64,000 bases of DNA from contig NZ_SLVV01000002.1 of assembly GCF_004340465.1 (NCBI RefSeq), forward strand, positions 310,001 to 374,000, read 5' to 3'. Every line of letters begins with the position of its first letter. Positions within the stretch are counted from its first letter, which is position 1. Made by a program: the position numbers and the translations under genes. The DNA comes from Mesobacillus foraminis (GTDB lineage Bacteria; Bacillota; Bacilli; Bacillales; Cytobacillaceae). This document shows positions 1 to 8,740 of this stretch, piece after piece. A model generated the notes under the pieces. It was not told the origin of the DNA. It saw only the letters and a program-made list of their open reading frames with translations, and did no database searches.

Positions 1-3
1 AAT

Positions 4-840
4 ATGTTTAGCCATATCAAACAACTACAATTTGAAGCGAAACCTGAGAGACCAGATCCGTTATATGCAAAGAAACTTCAAGAGCTGATCGGCGGTCAAT
101 TCGGCGAGATGAGTGTAGCGATGCAATATTTATTCCAGGGCTGGTCTGTCAGAGGGAATGATAAATATAAAGACTTGCTTCTCGATATTGGTACAGAAGA
201 AATTGGACATATTGAAATGCTGGCTACAATGGTTTCCAGATTACTAGATGATGCACCTGTCCATCTTCAGGAGGAAGCCGCTAAAGATCCTGTTATTGGC
301 GCCGTTATGGGCGGTATGAATCCACAGCATGCCATCGTGGCGGGGCTTGGCGCCCGTCCAAGTGACAGTGTTGGCAACCCGTGGATGGGCAGCTACATTA
401 TTTCCAGTGGAAACCTTCTGGCAGATTTCAGGGCAAATTTAAATGCAGAATCACAAGGGCGTCTTCAGGCTGTCCGCCTTTATGAAATGACCGATGACCG
501 TGGAGTGAAAGACCTTCTTTCCGTATTGATTGCCAGGGATTCCTACCACCAGAACCAATGGGCAGCAGCAATCGCCGAGCTTGAGGAGCAAGAAGGCCTT
601 CTTGTGCCAAGCACCTTCCCAAGAGAAAAAGAACGTTTGGACATATCCTACAAGCTGTATAACTTTTCAGAAGGAGAAGAAAGCAGTACTGGCCGCTGGG
701 CACAAGGGCAGGCTCTCGATGGCCAGGGCGAATACGAATATGTCAGTTCCCCTGTACCTGAGGGTGAACGGCCTAACCTTAAGCCGGCTCCTTCCAACCT
801 TCATAATACACTGCCGATGGACGGCAAGCTCCACCGCTAG
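4..840 (+). CDS. manganese catalase (first copy)
   Basis: A 278-residue non-haem di-manganese catalase that would convert H2O2 to water and oxygen in the cytoplasm. The ferritin-like four-helix core carries the expected carboxylate and histidine ligands (GEMSVAMQYLFQG near residue 35, EEIGHIEM near 65, and a later RDSYHQNQW helix near 180). The C-terminal tail after about residue 220 is Pro/Gly-rich, as in YdbD-like Bacillus enzymes. The shorter spore coat protein CotJC lacks this tail. About 82% of the first 60 residues match the second copy at 6908-7768. The ATG sits 3 bases from the window edge, so its ribosome site and promoter are not visible. A terminator follows directly. Confidence 0.93.
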   Translation: MFSHIKQLQFEAKPERPDPLYAKKLQELIGGQFGEMSVAMQYLFQGWSVRGNDKYKDLLLDIGTEEIGHIEMLATMVSRLLDDAPVHLQEEAAKDPVIGAVMGGMNPQHAIVAGLGARPSDSVGNPWMGSYIISSGNLLADFRANLNAESQGRLQAVRLYEMTDDRGVKDLLSVLIARDSYHQNQWAAAIAELEEQEGLLVPSTFPREKERLDISYKLYNFSEGEESSTGRWAQGQALDGQGEYEYVSSPVPEGERPNLKPAPSNLHNTLPMDGKLHR

Positions 841-850
841 ATTAAAAGAC

Positions 851-886
851 CTGCTGCCTGGCCTCACCGTCAGGCAGCTGTTTTTG
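851..886 (+). terminator. intrinsic terminator of first Mn catalase
   Basis: The inverted repeat CTGCCTG / CAGGCAG with a 10-base spacer is followed by a T-rich run (TGTTTTTGTTT), 12 bases after the catalase stop. Confidence 0.8.
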
Positions 887-910
887 TTTAATGCCCCCAG
901 CTTCCCCCCT

Positions 911-939
911 TTCCTACCAGCATTCATTTCCTATATAAT
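911..939 (+). promoter_or_regulatory. probable SigA promoter of the penicillin-binding protein gene
   Basis: TTCCTA (911-916) and a perfect TATAAT (934-939) are separated by 17 bases. Transcription would start near 946. That leaves no room for a ribosome site before the ATG at 959 and supports translation from the ATG at 1022. Confidence 0.5.
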
Positions 940-1021
940 ATCTTAGATAAGGGTACCGATGAAACTTCTTCGAGATTTTTTACGTATAATAGGTAGAACA
1001 TCAAGAAAGTTAGGAGATCTA

Positions 1022-3163
1022 ATGGACAAGTTTAAACAACTAATAAAAGATAAGCTGGGAGCCTTATGGAATTCAATCGTCCGCTTCTGGCGAAGAAAAC
1101 ATATTACTCAAATCATCCTGCTGGCCGGATTGGTGGTCATCCTCCTGTCTATTCTTTGGTTCGCCTTCATCGCGAGCAGAGCCAATGTCCAAAGCTTGAG
1201 GGACGGATTAAAGCAGTCTACCATTATTTATGATAAGGACGGCGATGTCGCTGGAAAAGTTGCGACCAACCGGACCGAGGGGATTACTTTCGAACAGCTT
1301 CCTGATCAGGTCCCAAATGCCGTGATTGCAATTGAGGATGAAAGGTTCAGAGAACATAACGGATTTGATATCAAAGGAATAACCCGGGCCTTCTTCGGAA
1401 ATTTATTTGCTGGAAGGATTACTGGAGGAGGAAGCACCATTACACAGCAGCTGACTAAAAATGCCCTCCTTTCACCTGAGCGTTCCTATAAACGAAAAGT
1501 AGAGGAACTATTTCTTGCGGTTGAAATTGAAAAGGCCTATACAAAAAATGAAATTATTGAAATGTACCTGAATCAGGTTTATTTCGGCAGCGGTGCCTGG
1601 GGCATCAGCAATGCTTCCAAAAAATATTTTAATAAAGATATACAGGAAGTCACAATAAGCGAAGCGGCACTACTTGCAGGACTCCTGCAGGCGCCATCCG
1701 CCCTCGATCCGTACAATAATTATGAAAAAGCCATGAATCGAAGAGATGTAGTGCTCGGCAAAATGAATGAACTCGGAATGATCAGTAATGAAGAGCACAA
1801 GGCAGCGGTGAATGAAAAAATCATTCTTGAGGACGGCGGCGGAAGCATTGTTGACCGCAAATTTCCTTATTATATGGATGCTGTTCTAGATGAGGCCATC
1901 AATGAGTATGGACTTACACAGGAAGAAATTTTAACAAGAGGCTATGTCATTCATACTCAACTGGATCAAAACCTTCAGGCTGACCTGGAGAGAGTGTATG
2001 CAAACAATGCCAATTTCCCTCAGGGCAGAGGCGGTCAGCTTGTGCAGAGCGGTGCTGTCCTTCTTGACCCAAAAACCGGGGGCGTCAGAGCTTTGGTCGG
2101 AGGACGGGGTGAACATGTATTCCGGGGGTTCAACCGCGCTACGCACTTAAAAGCACAGCCGGGTTCCACGATGAAGCCGCTGGCTGTTTATACCCCGGCT
2201 CTTGAAGAAGGATACGATTATGACTCGATGCTCGTCGATAAAGAAATGACATTTGGGAAATATAAACCAAAGAACTTTTCAAGAACCTACCAGGAAGAAG
2301 TTCCAATGTATGAGGCAGTAGAAAAGTCAATCAACGTCCCTGCAGTCTGGCTTTTGAATGAAATTGGACTGGAAAAAGGCCTGGAATCTGTTAAGAAGTT
2401 CGGGATCCCTCTTCAGGAGGAGGACAGGAACCTGGCCATTGCTCTCGGCGGAATGCATAAGGGAATTTCACCCCAGGACTTGGCGGAAGCCTATTCCACT
2501 TTTGCAAACGGCGGAAAACGGGAAGAAAGCCACATTATAACCAAAATTGTCGGTCCTACCGGGAAAATCATTGACGAACATCAGGATAAGACAACAAGAG
2601 TAACTTCCAGGCGCGTTTCCAATGAAATGACCTCAATGCTGCTGAATGTAGTTGAAACAGGGACTGGCCGGGCAGCCAACATCAGCGGTTTGCAAATTGC
2701 CGGGAAAACTGGTTCGACCCAGCTTCCATATAGTGATATTGATGGGACAAAGGACCAATGGTTTGCCGGTTATACACCAAATATTGTTGGTGCAGTATGG
2801 ATAGGCTACGATAAAACAGACCGGGAGCACTATCTGTCCAGCAGCAGCTCTGAAACCGTTGTGCCTATCTTCAGGGAAATCATGGAGGAAGCAGCCCCCC
2901 ATATTGAAAAGACTGAATTTGACGTGAAGTCGGTTAATGAAAAGCTCGGTAAATACCAGACTGAAACAGAGGATTCCGGTGAAAGAGAACTAACGGAAAA
3001 GGCAAAGCAGCTGGAGGAAGAATTAAAGAAAACAGCTGATAAAGTAGAGGAAAGATTGAAAGAGGAAGCTCCAAAATGGAAGAAAGTGCTTGAAGAAGCA
3101 CGGCGTGACGCCAGTACCCTTGGCGATAAATTAAAAGAAAAAGTCGAGGAATTCGCTCCATAA
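1022..3163 (+). CDS. class A penicillin-binding protein (transglycosylase/transpeptidase)
   Basis: A bifunctional peptidoglycan synthase, membrane-anchored with its catalytic domains outside. One transmembrane helix lies near the N-terminus (ITQIILLAGLVVILLSILWF). It is followed by a GT51 glycosyltransferase domain (EDERFREHNGFD, then GGSTITQQL) and a transpeptidase domain with all three motifs: STMK (active Ser at 2165-2167), SIN and KTGST. The last 60 residues form a charged coiled coil. The length, 713 residues, is that of B. subtilis PbpF (PBP2C). The start chosen has AGGAG seven bases upstream. An in-frame ATG at 959 would add 21 residues but lacks a ribosome site and would sit 13 bases from the predicted transcription start. 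Confidence 0.93.
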   Translation: MDKFKQLIKDKLGALWNSIVRFWRRKHITQIILLAGLVVILLSILWFAFIASRANVQSLRDGLKQSTIIYDKDGDVAGKVATNRTEGITFEQLPDQVPNAVIAIEDERFREHNGFDIKGITRAFFGNLFAGRITGGGSTITQQLTKNALLSPERSYKRKVEELFLAVEIEKAYTKNEIIEMYLNQVYFGSGAWGISNASKKYFNKDIQEVTISEAALLAGLLQAPSALDPYNNYEKAMNRRDVVLGKMNELGMISNEEHKAAVNEKIILEDGGGSIVDRKFPYYMDAVLDEAINEYGLTQEEILTRGYVIHTQLDQNLQADLERVYANNANFPQGRGGQLVQSGAVLLDPKTGGVRALVGGRGEHVFRGFNRATHLKAQPGSTMKPLAVYTPALEEGYDYDSMLVDKEMTFGKYKPKNFSRTYQEEVPMYEAVEKSINVPAVWLLNEIGLEKGLESVKKFGIPLQEEDRNLAIALGGMHKGISPQDLAEAYSTFANGGKREESHIITKIVGPTGKIIDEHQDKTTRVTSRRVSNEMTSMLLNVVETGTGRAANISGLQIAGKTGSTQLPYSDIDGTKDQWFAGYTPNIVGAVWIGYDKTDREHYLSSSSSETVVPIFREIMEEAAPHIEKTEFDVKSVNEKLGKYQTETEDSGERELTEKAKQLEEELKKTADKVEERLKEEAPKWKKVLEEARRDASTLGDKLKEKVEEFAP

Positions 3164-3172
3164 AATAGTTTT

Positions 3173-3207
3173 TAAACGCTTGGGATTGTTCATCCCAAGC
3201 GTTTTGT
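3173..3207. terminator. bidirectional terminator between PBP and DinB-like genes
   Basis: A perfect 11-bp stem AACGCTTGGGA / TCCCAAGCGTT is flanked by T-rich tracts on both strands. It serves the converging genes ending at 3163 (+) and 3211 (-). Confidence 0.88.
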
Positions 3208-3210
3208 TTA

Positions 3211-3747
3211 TTATAGCGACAAATACTTTTCATTACCTAAATAACGCTCGATGAGGATTTTTCTATGATGCCGTTCATGGCCAGCAATGATGTAGGCAAG
3301 GGCGCGAACGGTAACTTCCGAATCATTTGCATTCCCTTTGCGGTTCCATGCTTTTTCAGGCAGACCTCTTAATAATTGGATGGTTGAAGTCCGAACCCCA
3401 GCTAAATTTTCCAGGAGTTCCTGAACACTTAAAAAGTTGAATTCTGCGTTTCGCACATACTTGTTATCGTCGTAGCCAGGAAGAGAAACGGTTTCTCCCC
3501 TCGCAATGCACAGGAGGCGATAGCCCATAATCCGTTCAGTATCCGTGACATGGCCAATCACTTCCTTTATGGTCCATTTGTCTGGTCCATAACGGAAAAG
3601 GGCCTGTGTTTCAGTAATAGGTTGAAGAAGTTGAATGGTTTCATTGATCTGTTCTTCAAGAATGGCTTCAATCTCCCCATTCGGTACCATGCTCACATAT
3701 GGTGCATAGTACGAATTGTAGTCTCTTGTCTTTGGTCTTATTGTCAT
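3211..3747 (-). CDS. DinB/YfiT-like putative metal-dependent hydrolase
   Basis: A 178-residue member of the DinB_2 four-helix superfamily. Members bind a divalent metal through three histidines, and some act as thiol transferases (for example with bacillithiol). The likely ligands are His in IGHVTDTE near residue 65 and the pair in AGHERHHRK near 155. The ATG at 3747 is preferred because AAAGGAG lies 8 bases upstream. In-frame GTG (3756) and ATG (3753) codons overlap or crowd that site. The gene stands alone, converging on the PBP gene. The substrate is unknown. Confidence 0.82.
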   Translation of the reverse strand: MTIRPKTRDYNSYYAPYVSMVPNGEIEAILEEQINETIQLLQPITETQALFRYGPDKWTIKEVIGHVTDTERIMGYRLLCIARGETVSLPGYDDNKYVRNAEFNFLSVQELLENLAGVRTSTIQLLRGLPEKAWNRKGNANDSEVTVRALAYIIAGHERHHRKILIERYLGNEKYLSL

Positions 3748-3804
3748 ATCCATCACTCCTTTGATAATGATCCTATCATTTCCATTAGCAGGTTTTTAAA
3801 GATG

Positions 3805-3830
3805 CAAAATGGGCAGGCCTGCCCATTTTG
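3805..3830 (-). terminator. terminator of the ABC transporter operon
   Basis: A perfect 26-bp palindrome with arms CAAAATGGGCAGG and CCTGCCCATTTTG lies two bases after the permease stop codon. Confidence 0.75.
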
Positions 3831-3831
3831 C

Positions 3832-4776
3832 TTAAATGCTGATATCCCGTTTTTGAAAGAATGAGAAGGTCAGCGATATAAAAATCACATAGTAAATCCC
3901 AAGCACTGCCAGGGAAAATGGCATTGTAATACCTTCCATGATCTGCTCCTCCAAAGCATAAACGGTTAAATCCAAATGAGGGAATATCAAATATTTAGCC
4001 CATGTATACTTATCTGCAAGCATTAGGATGATGCCGCCAAGCGTCGAGGAGAAGAATAACACAAAAATACCAATTCCTACTGCCAGCGCCTGACTTTTAA
4101 ACAAGGTAGAAAGCATGAATGCAATCGTCATGATCATTAACAAACCTGGGAGGTAAAGGAATATCTTTTTGAAAAACAGAGGCCCTACCTGTGCTTCCAT
4201 CCTGCCCTCCAGGGTTACTTCAAAGATTCTCATGGAAAAGTCACCGCTGCCGAAAAGGAGCAATCCAACCAGATATCCGGAAATCACGAGTACTGCGACC
4301 ATCATCAAGGCGTAAATGATGGTTGCTGCATACTTGGACAGCAGGATGCTCCACCTTTTATGCGGTCGGATTAAAAGCTGTTTAATTGTCCCGTCAGAAA
4401 ATTCCGCGGCTACGTTGGAACTGCAGATGATGACTACAAATAAAGTAACTAAAGAACCGACTCCAGTGACAACGTCGTTCATAAAATGCCAGTTGGAGGT
4501 TGCATCAGGATTTATATTCTGGTCCAGATATAGCTGCAGTTCATTAATCTGATCCTCGATCCATCGCCCCTCTTCATCGGGGGCTTGTTCAAGCTGGCTT
4601 TCCAAATTGGAAATTTCGGTTTCAATCCCCTGTCGCCAATTCGGGTCTTCTGGACCTTCAACTTTTAAATAAATGATACCGGCAATTAAAACAGCCAGGA
4701 CCACAACGACCATAAAAAGCCAGCCGGCCATTTTGCCAAAAATCTTCATCAGCTCATTTTGTATTAAGTCGATCAT
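3832..4776 (-). CDS. ABC-2 type transporter permease
   Basis: A 314-residue membrane partner of the ATPase at 4773-5705. One N-terminal transmembrane helix (MAGWLFMVVVVLAVLIAGII) is followed by an extracytoplasmic loop of about 80 charged residues, then five or so further hydrophobic segments. This is the topology of the ABC2/YhcI-like export permeases used for antibiotic or lantibiotic immunity and related export. Its ATG overlaps the ATPase stop by four bases, so the two are translationally coupled. The substrate cannot be told from sequence. Confidence 0.85.
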   Translation of the reverse strand: MIDLIQNELMKIFGKMAGWLFMVVVVLAVLIAGIIYLKVEGPEDPNWRQGIETEISNLESQLEQAPDEEGRWIEDQINELQLYLDQNINPDATSNWHFMNDVVTGVGSLVTLFVVIICSSNVAAEFSDGTIKQLLIRPHKRWSILLSKYAATIIYALMMVAVLVISGYLVGLLLFGSGDFSMRIFEVTLEGRMEAQVGPLFFKKIFLYLPGLLMIMTIAFMLSTLFKSQALAVGIGIFVLFFSSTLGGIILMLADKYTWAKYLIFPHLDLTVYALEEQIMEGITMPFSLAVLGIYYVIFISLTFSFFQKRDISI

Positions 4777-5705
4777 AAGTTTTGCTCCTTCTTCTCTCTG
4801 TTGGTAATTTCAAGAAATCTGTCCTCAAGGGTTGCTTTAACAGTTTGAATTTGAAAGACATCGATCTCATTCTTTACGAACATGGAATTGAGGAGTGGAA
4901 CTTTCTCCCGCGGAGCCAAAATCGACAGCTTATTTCCACTAATCCTGGATATTTCAAATTCAGCAAAGTGCTGCCTTATAAGCTCGACAGCAGCATCAAT
5001 TGCGCTGACCTCAAATTCTATCCTTGACGTCAGTGTCTCTTTTTCGTCATGCATCGAGGCAATATGAATGAGCTTCCCGCTCTCGATAATGGCAAAACGG
5101 TCGCACATTAACTGCATCTCTGATAATAAGTGCGAAGAAACCAGGACCGAGGTTCCCTGACTTGCCAGCTCCCGGAGATAATCCCGAAATTCCCTTATTC
5201 CCTGGGGGTCCAGGCCGTTTGTCGGTTCATCAAGGATTAAGATGGAGGGATTATGCAGAATGGCCTGGGCAACTCCCAGGCGCTGGCGCATCCCCAGCGA
5301 GTAGGTTCTAACTTTATCATGTATGGCATTCTCCAGCCCCACTAATCTTGTTACTTCTGAAATCCGTTCTTCACTGATATCGGCCAAAGCCATTCTTTTA
5401 TAGTGGCGCAAATTTTTATATCCACTCAAATATTTATAGAATTCCGGGTTTTCAACTATGGCTCCCAATTCATTCATTGCCAGCTTGAAGGAATCATCAA
5501 GATTGTAGCCATTGATTGTGACGGTCCCGCCCGTTCTGTTAATCAAACTGACGATCATCCGAATGATGGTGGTTTTTCCAGCCCCATTGGGACCAAGCAG
5601 CCCAAAGATCTCCCCTTTTTCCACCTTAAAGCTTACATTGTCGACAATGGTCTTCTTCCCGATCTGCTTTGTCAGCGAACTGACTTCTAGTGCATATTGC
5701 GACAT
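4773..5705 (-). CDS. ABC transporter ATP-binding protein
   Basis: A 310-residue ATPase of the BcrA-like drug/lantibiotic export class. It shows Walker A GPNGAGKTT, signature LGMRQRLG, Walker B ILILDEPTNGLD and the H-loop SSHLL. A C-terminal regulatory region of about 90 residues follows the nucleotide-binding domain. The start at 5705 is chosen for GAGGAG eight bases upstream and because the protein then begins MSQYALEV, directly before the first strand. An in-frame codon at 5762 would add 19 charged residues unlike the family. It forms an operon with the permease. Confidence 0.92.
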   Translation of the reverse strand: MSQYALEVSSLTKQIGKKTIVDNVSFKVEKGEIFGLLGPNGAGKTTIIRMIVSLINRTGGTVTINGYNLDDSFKLAMNELGAIVENPEFYKYLSGYKNLRHYKRMALADISEERISEVTRLVGLENAIHDKVRTYSLGMRQRLGVAQAILHNPSILILDEPTNGLDPQGIREFRDYLRELASQGTSVLVSSHLLSEMQLMCDRFAIIESGKLIHIASMHDEKETLTSRIEFEVSAIDAAVELIRQHFAEFEISRISGNKLSILAPREKVPLLNSMFVKNEIDVFQIQTVKATLEDRFLEITNREKKEQNL

Positions 5706-5902
5706 CTCTTTCTCCTCATTTCGTTTTCCTGATTTAAGGTCCCAGTTTATATACGATAGCATCTTTGAAATAGTTGCAGAATGTCGTAATCTTTTTAAAT
5801 TTGTCAGATAATCTTCACGATCTTCACATTTCAGACACCATTCTCCCTAAATTTATTACTATAATTTGGTTGATACAATACATTAAGAATGGAAGGTACC
5901 CT

Positions 5903-6589
5903 ATGGTTAAATTGCTCTATATCACTGCTAAACCAAAAGGGCTTGAACAATCAAAAGGCCTGCAAATTGGCGAAGCATTCCTCGATGGATTTCTTTTATC
6001 CCGCCCGGATACCCAAGTATCGAGGCTAGATCTATTCCAGTTGGACATACCGGAAATGGATGCCGAGTTAATCTCTGCACGAGGAAAGACAGCGGGCAGC
6101 GGGTTGTCCCTCGAACAATTGACGAAACCAGAACGCAGCAAGCTGTTAAGAATGCATGCTGTGGCGGATCATTTTTTGGACTTTGATTGTTATGTATTTG
6201 TTTCACCCGTCTGGAACCTGGGTTCACCCCCGGTATTAAAAGCCTATCTCGACAATCTCTTTGTTCATGGGAAAACCTTTGCATTTACTTCGGACGGTCC
6301 CAAAGGCCTGCTTGCCAGTAAAACGGCCATCCATATCCAGACTCGTGGAGGCGTTTATTCGGAGGGTCCAATGAAAGGACTGGAATCAGGTGACCGATAT
6401 TTACAGATTGCTCTTGGCTTTCTTGGAATCAGGATGATGCCCACCGTGGTTGCCGAGGGGTTTGACCGTTTTCCACATAAGACTGATCAAATTGTTGCTT
6501 CTGCAAAAGTGAAGGCAGCCGTTGCGGCCGCAAAAATAGCACAGGATGCAGAAGGGTTATGTCCAGCAGAGGAGTGCTCACACGTATAG
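5903..6589 (+). CDS. azoR: FMN-dependent NADH azoreductase
   Basis: A 228-residue flavodoxin-fold quinone/azo reductase that transfers two electrons from NAD(P)H to quinones or azo compounds. It matches the AzoR family from the first strand (VKLLYITAKPKG), through the FMN-contacting SPVWNLGSPPVLKAYLDN near residue 105, to the LGFLGIRMMPTVVAEG region. The length exceeds B. subtilis YocJ/YvaB (208-211) by a short C-terminal tail ending with two cysteines. The ATG at 5903 follows GGAAGG at 6 bases. An open frame extends upstream to 5774 but has no ribosome site or family similarity. Confidence 0.88.
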   Translation: MVKLLYITAKPKGLEQSKGLQIGEAFLDGFLLSRPDTQVSRLDLFQLDIPEMDAELISARGKTAGSGLSLEQLTKPERSKLLRMHAVADHFLDFDCYVFVSPVWNLGSPPVLKAYLDNLFVHGKTFAFTSDGPKGLLASKTAIHIQTRGGVYSEGPMKGLESGDRYLQIALGFLGIRMMPTVVAEGFDRFPHKTDQIVASAKVKAAVAAAKIAQDAEGLCPAEECSHV

Positions 6590-6639
6590 CCTTGATTCGC
6601 CATGACCTGGATAATATCCTCCCATAAAGCAAAGGATAT

Positions 6640-6680
6640 AAATGATATTCTCAGGAAGAATATCATCTGTTTTCTACCAT
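6640..6680 (+). terminator. probable terminator of azoR
   Basis: Inverted repeat GATATTCT / AGAATATC with a 5-base loop, followed by ATCTGTTTTC, about 50 bases after the stop. Confidence 0.5.
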
Positions 6681-6700
6681 CCTATCCAAGAGGTGATTTG

Positions 6701-6853
6701 ATGAGCTACAGAGATCGATTAGATCAACAATCTCAGCTTTTCCACTATAATTGGACAAGGCCGAAGCATTTGAATTCCCAGGTAAACGGTCAGACGATGC
6801 GGACCCAGAAGACCATCATCACCAGGAGCAATGCCAAGGCACACCATTGGTAA
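6701..6853 (+). CDS. small YpzG-like protein
   Basis: A 50-residue basic, Asn/Gln/His-rich protein beginning MSYRDRLDQQSQ. AGAGGTGA lies 5-10 bases before the ATG and a clean terminator follows. The central stretch (NWTRPKHLNSQVNGQT) fits my recollection of the YpzG family of short Bacillus proteins of unknown function. No membrane segment or cysteine is present. Independent confirmation of the family is needed, but the start signal, terminator and ordered composition make it a real gene. Confidence 0.62.
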   Translation: MSYRDRLDQQSQLFHYNWTRPKHLNSQVNGQTMRTQKTIITRSNAKAHHW

Positions 6854-6869
6854 GGATTACGAAAACGTG

Positions 6870-6897
6870 GAAAAAGACGCCGAGATGCGTCTTTTTT
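6870..6897. terminator. terminator shared by YpzG-like gene and second catalase
   Basis: AAAAGACGC / GCGTCTTTT stem with a 6-base loop and a T6 run on the + strand. The opposite strand also ends in a T run, serving the catalase that ends at 6908. Confidence 0.85.
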
Positions 6898-6907
6898 CAC
6901 ATAGTTG

Positions 6908-7768
6908 TTAATATAGACTTGGTGGAATTTGATCTTCTCTGCCTTTTACTACCGCAGGAGGCGTATCATGTATATAAGGCGGTGCTGGTTTAAGCACAGG
7001 TTTCTTCGCTAATGGAACTGGATTCTCGACATATTGGAAGACGCCTTCCCCATCCATGCTCGGTCCGCTCGCCCATCTTCCTTCAGCACTCTCATTCCCA
7101 GCAGAAAAATTAAAGAGTACATGCGATACTTCGCGTTTCTCCAATTCGCGAGGGAACGTACTAGGCACCACGATATTCTCCTTCGCCTCAAGCTCGCAGA
7201 TGGCAGCATACCATTGGTTTTGATGCATCGTATCCCTGGCGATCAGCCACGATAGCATATCTTTAACACCGCGGTCCGTTGTAGACTCATACAGTCGTAC
7301 TACCTGCAGCCTGCCTTGTGACTCTGCATTAAGGTTTGCCCTGAAGTCAGCCAGCAGGTTTCCGCTGGCAATAATGTAGTCAGCTGTCCATCGGTTTCCC
7401 ACACTGTCCGCAGGCATTGCGCCCAGGCCTGAAACAATTGCGTGCTGCGGATTCATTCCGCTCAGGATGGCTCCGATGACCGGATCCTTGGCCGCAACCT
7501 CCAAATCACCCACTGGCGCCCCGTCTAGCAGCCTCGCAATCATGGTTGCGAGCATCTCGATATGGGCCAGCTCTTCTGCACCCGTGTCCATCAGCAAATC
7601 CTTGTACTTTCCGTTCCCTCGGACGCTCCAGCCCTGGAACAAATACTGCATTGCTACAGAAATTTCTCCAAACTGGCCTCCGAGCACCTCCTGCAGCTGC
7701 TTGGCGAAAAGTGGATCGGGCCGCTCGGGCTTTGCCCTGTACTGTAATTCTTTTATATGATAAAACAA
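6908..7768 (-). CDS. manganese catalase (second copy)
   Basis: A 286-residue paralogue of the catalase at 4-840 with the same ligand helices (GEISVAMQYLFQG, EELAHIEM, RDTMHQNQW). The C-terminal tail is more diverged (YIHDTPPAVVKGREDQ) than the core. Translation begins at TTG (7766-7768), since no ATG lies in frame before conserved sequence. AGGGGTG sits about 10 bases upstream. Two copies 6 kb apart in opposite orientations suggest an old duplication with separate expression, for example vegetative versus spore. That is an inference. Confidence 0.92.
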   Translation of the reverse strand: MFYHIKELQYRAKPERPDPLFAKQLQEVLGGQFGEISVAMQYLFQGWSVRGNGKYKDLLMDTGAEELAHIEMLATMIARLLDGAPVGDLEVAAKDPVIGAILSGMNPQHAIVSGLGAMPADSVGNRWTADYIIASGNLLADFRANLNAESQGRLQVVRLYESTTDRGVKDMLSWLIARDTMHQNQWYAAICELEAKENIVVPSTFPRELEKREVSHVLFNFSAGNESAEGRWASGPSMDGEGVFQYVENPVPLAKKPVLKPAPPYIHDTPPAVVKGREDQIPPSLY

Positions 7769-7866
7769 GACTACTTCACACCCCTAACTTTGAATGCTGT
7801 GCCCTTTCAGGGTATGCATCCATTATGGGCTGGGTGTATGTCTTGCAGCGATTTTGCCTTGCTCAA

Positions 7867-8081
7867 TCAATTTATAATAGAAATACATCTGTTCCCCACA
7901 TGATAAAAGCAGAGATTTTTATTTAGCCTTCCTGGGATTTTGCTTGTTTTATCCACCTTGCCAGTCAAGCTTCCCATCATTGCCAGAGAGAAAAACCATA
8001 TCCAGGAGATGAACATGCAGGCAACTGTAAGAGCTAATAGTGCACTCCCAACGGCAAAATCAGTCCGATACCAAGAATCAT
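7867..8081 (-). pseudogene. decayed LysE/ArgO-type amino acid exporter remnant
   Basis: Reading the minus strand from 8081, one frame gives MILGIGLILPLG, matching the first helix of ArgO-like exporters, and ends at a stop a few codons later. An overlapping frame gives ALLALTVACMFISWIWFF, then SLAMMGSLTGKVDKTSKI. This resembles the penultimate helix and tail of the same family, and it runs to a stop at 7867. A full exporter needs about 200 residues, so the middle is deleted and the reading frame broken. The assignment rests on recall of the family pattern. The rest of the 7769-8275 gap holds no gene that I can see. Confidence 0.4.
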
Positions 8082-8275
8082 TTCATATGTAATTGCACTA
8101 TCACTTTTTCCCCCATTATTATCATCTGCATCTGAGGGGGCAACTGAATTTGCACCACTTCGTTATCGTTTAAAAATCTTTTCCCCTCAAGAATTTACTT
8201 TGCCATTAATACTCACTGATCAAGAATTTATAGAAATTAAAAACGGGCTGATGTCAGCCCGTAAATGTAGAAACA

Positions 8276-8740
8276 TTATTCAGTCACCCTCCTGAAGACA
8301 AATCCTTTTTGGCCCAGATAGTTCGTAACTGTGTAAAGAACGGTACCAATGAGGATCCCTAGTTCATCCGATGAAACCACACTTGCTGCCCACGCCGGAA
8401 TTGTCAGGATTTCTGCGGCAGCTCCGCTTACAGAATATGAAACTGTGTAGCTGAAAACAATAACCGCCGCAAATTTAGGAATCCCTTCAGATGCTCCAAC
8501 CCTGCTATTGAAGGTAAAAGACCGGTTCAAGAAATAGCTTATGATAGCACCGATGGAGTTCCCTGTAAATGTTGATTGCCAATAAGACCAGCCAAAAAGA
8601 TTTAATAGGATGAACATAATCGATAATCCTATTATGGTATTTAGCACTCCTACAAGCAAAAAGCGGATAAAATAGCTATTTCGTTTCAGAGAGTTTTCCA
8701 GCAGCATAGCTAAATGCGTCCCTTTCCTGGATTCCGTCAT
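8276..8740 (-). CDS. GtrA family membrane protein
   Basis: A 154-residue protein with four predicted transmembrane helices (FIRFLLVGVLNTIIGLSIMF, then a YFLNRSFTF junction, and two more helices). GtrA proteins are thought to flip or assist polyprenyl-phosphate-linked sugars across the membrane. The gene overlaps the end of the GT2 gene, its usual partner. The start is uncertain. The ATG at 8740 has GAGGGGG about 9 bases upstream, while one at 8707 gives a more typical length and a GTG exists at 8761. Confidence 0.83.
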   Translation of the reverse strand: MTESRKGTHLAMLLENSLKRNSYFIRFLLVGVLNTIIGLSIMFILLNLFGWSYWQSTFTGNSIGAIISYFLNRSFTFNSRVGASEGIPKFAAVIVFSYTVSYSVSGAAAEILTIPAWAASVVSSDELGILIGTVLYTVTNYLGQKGFVFRRVTE

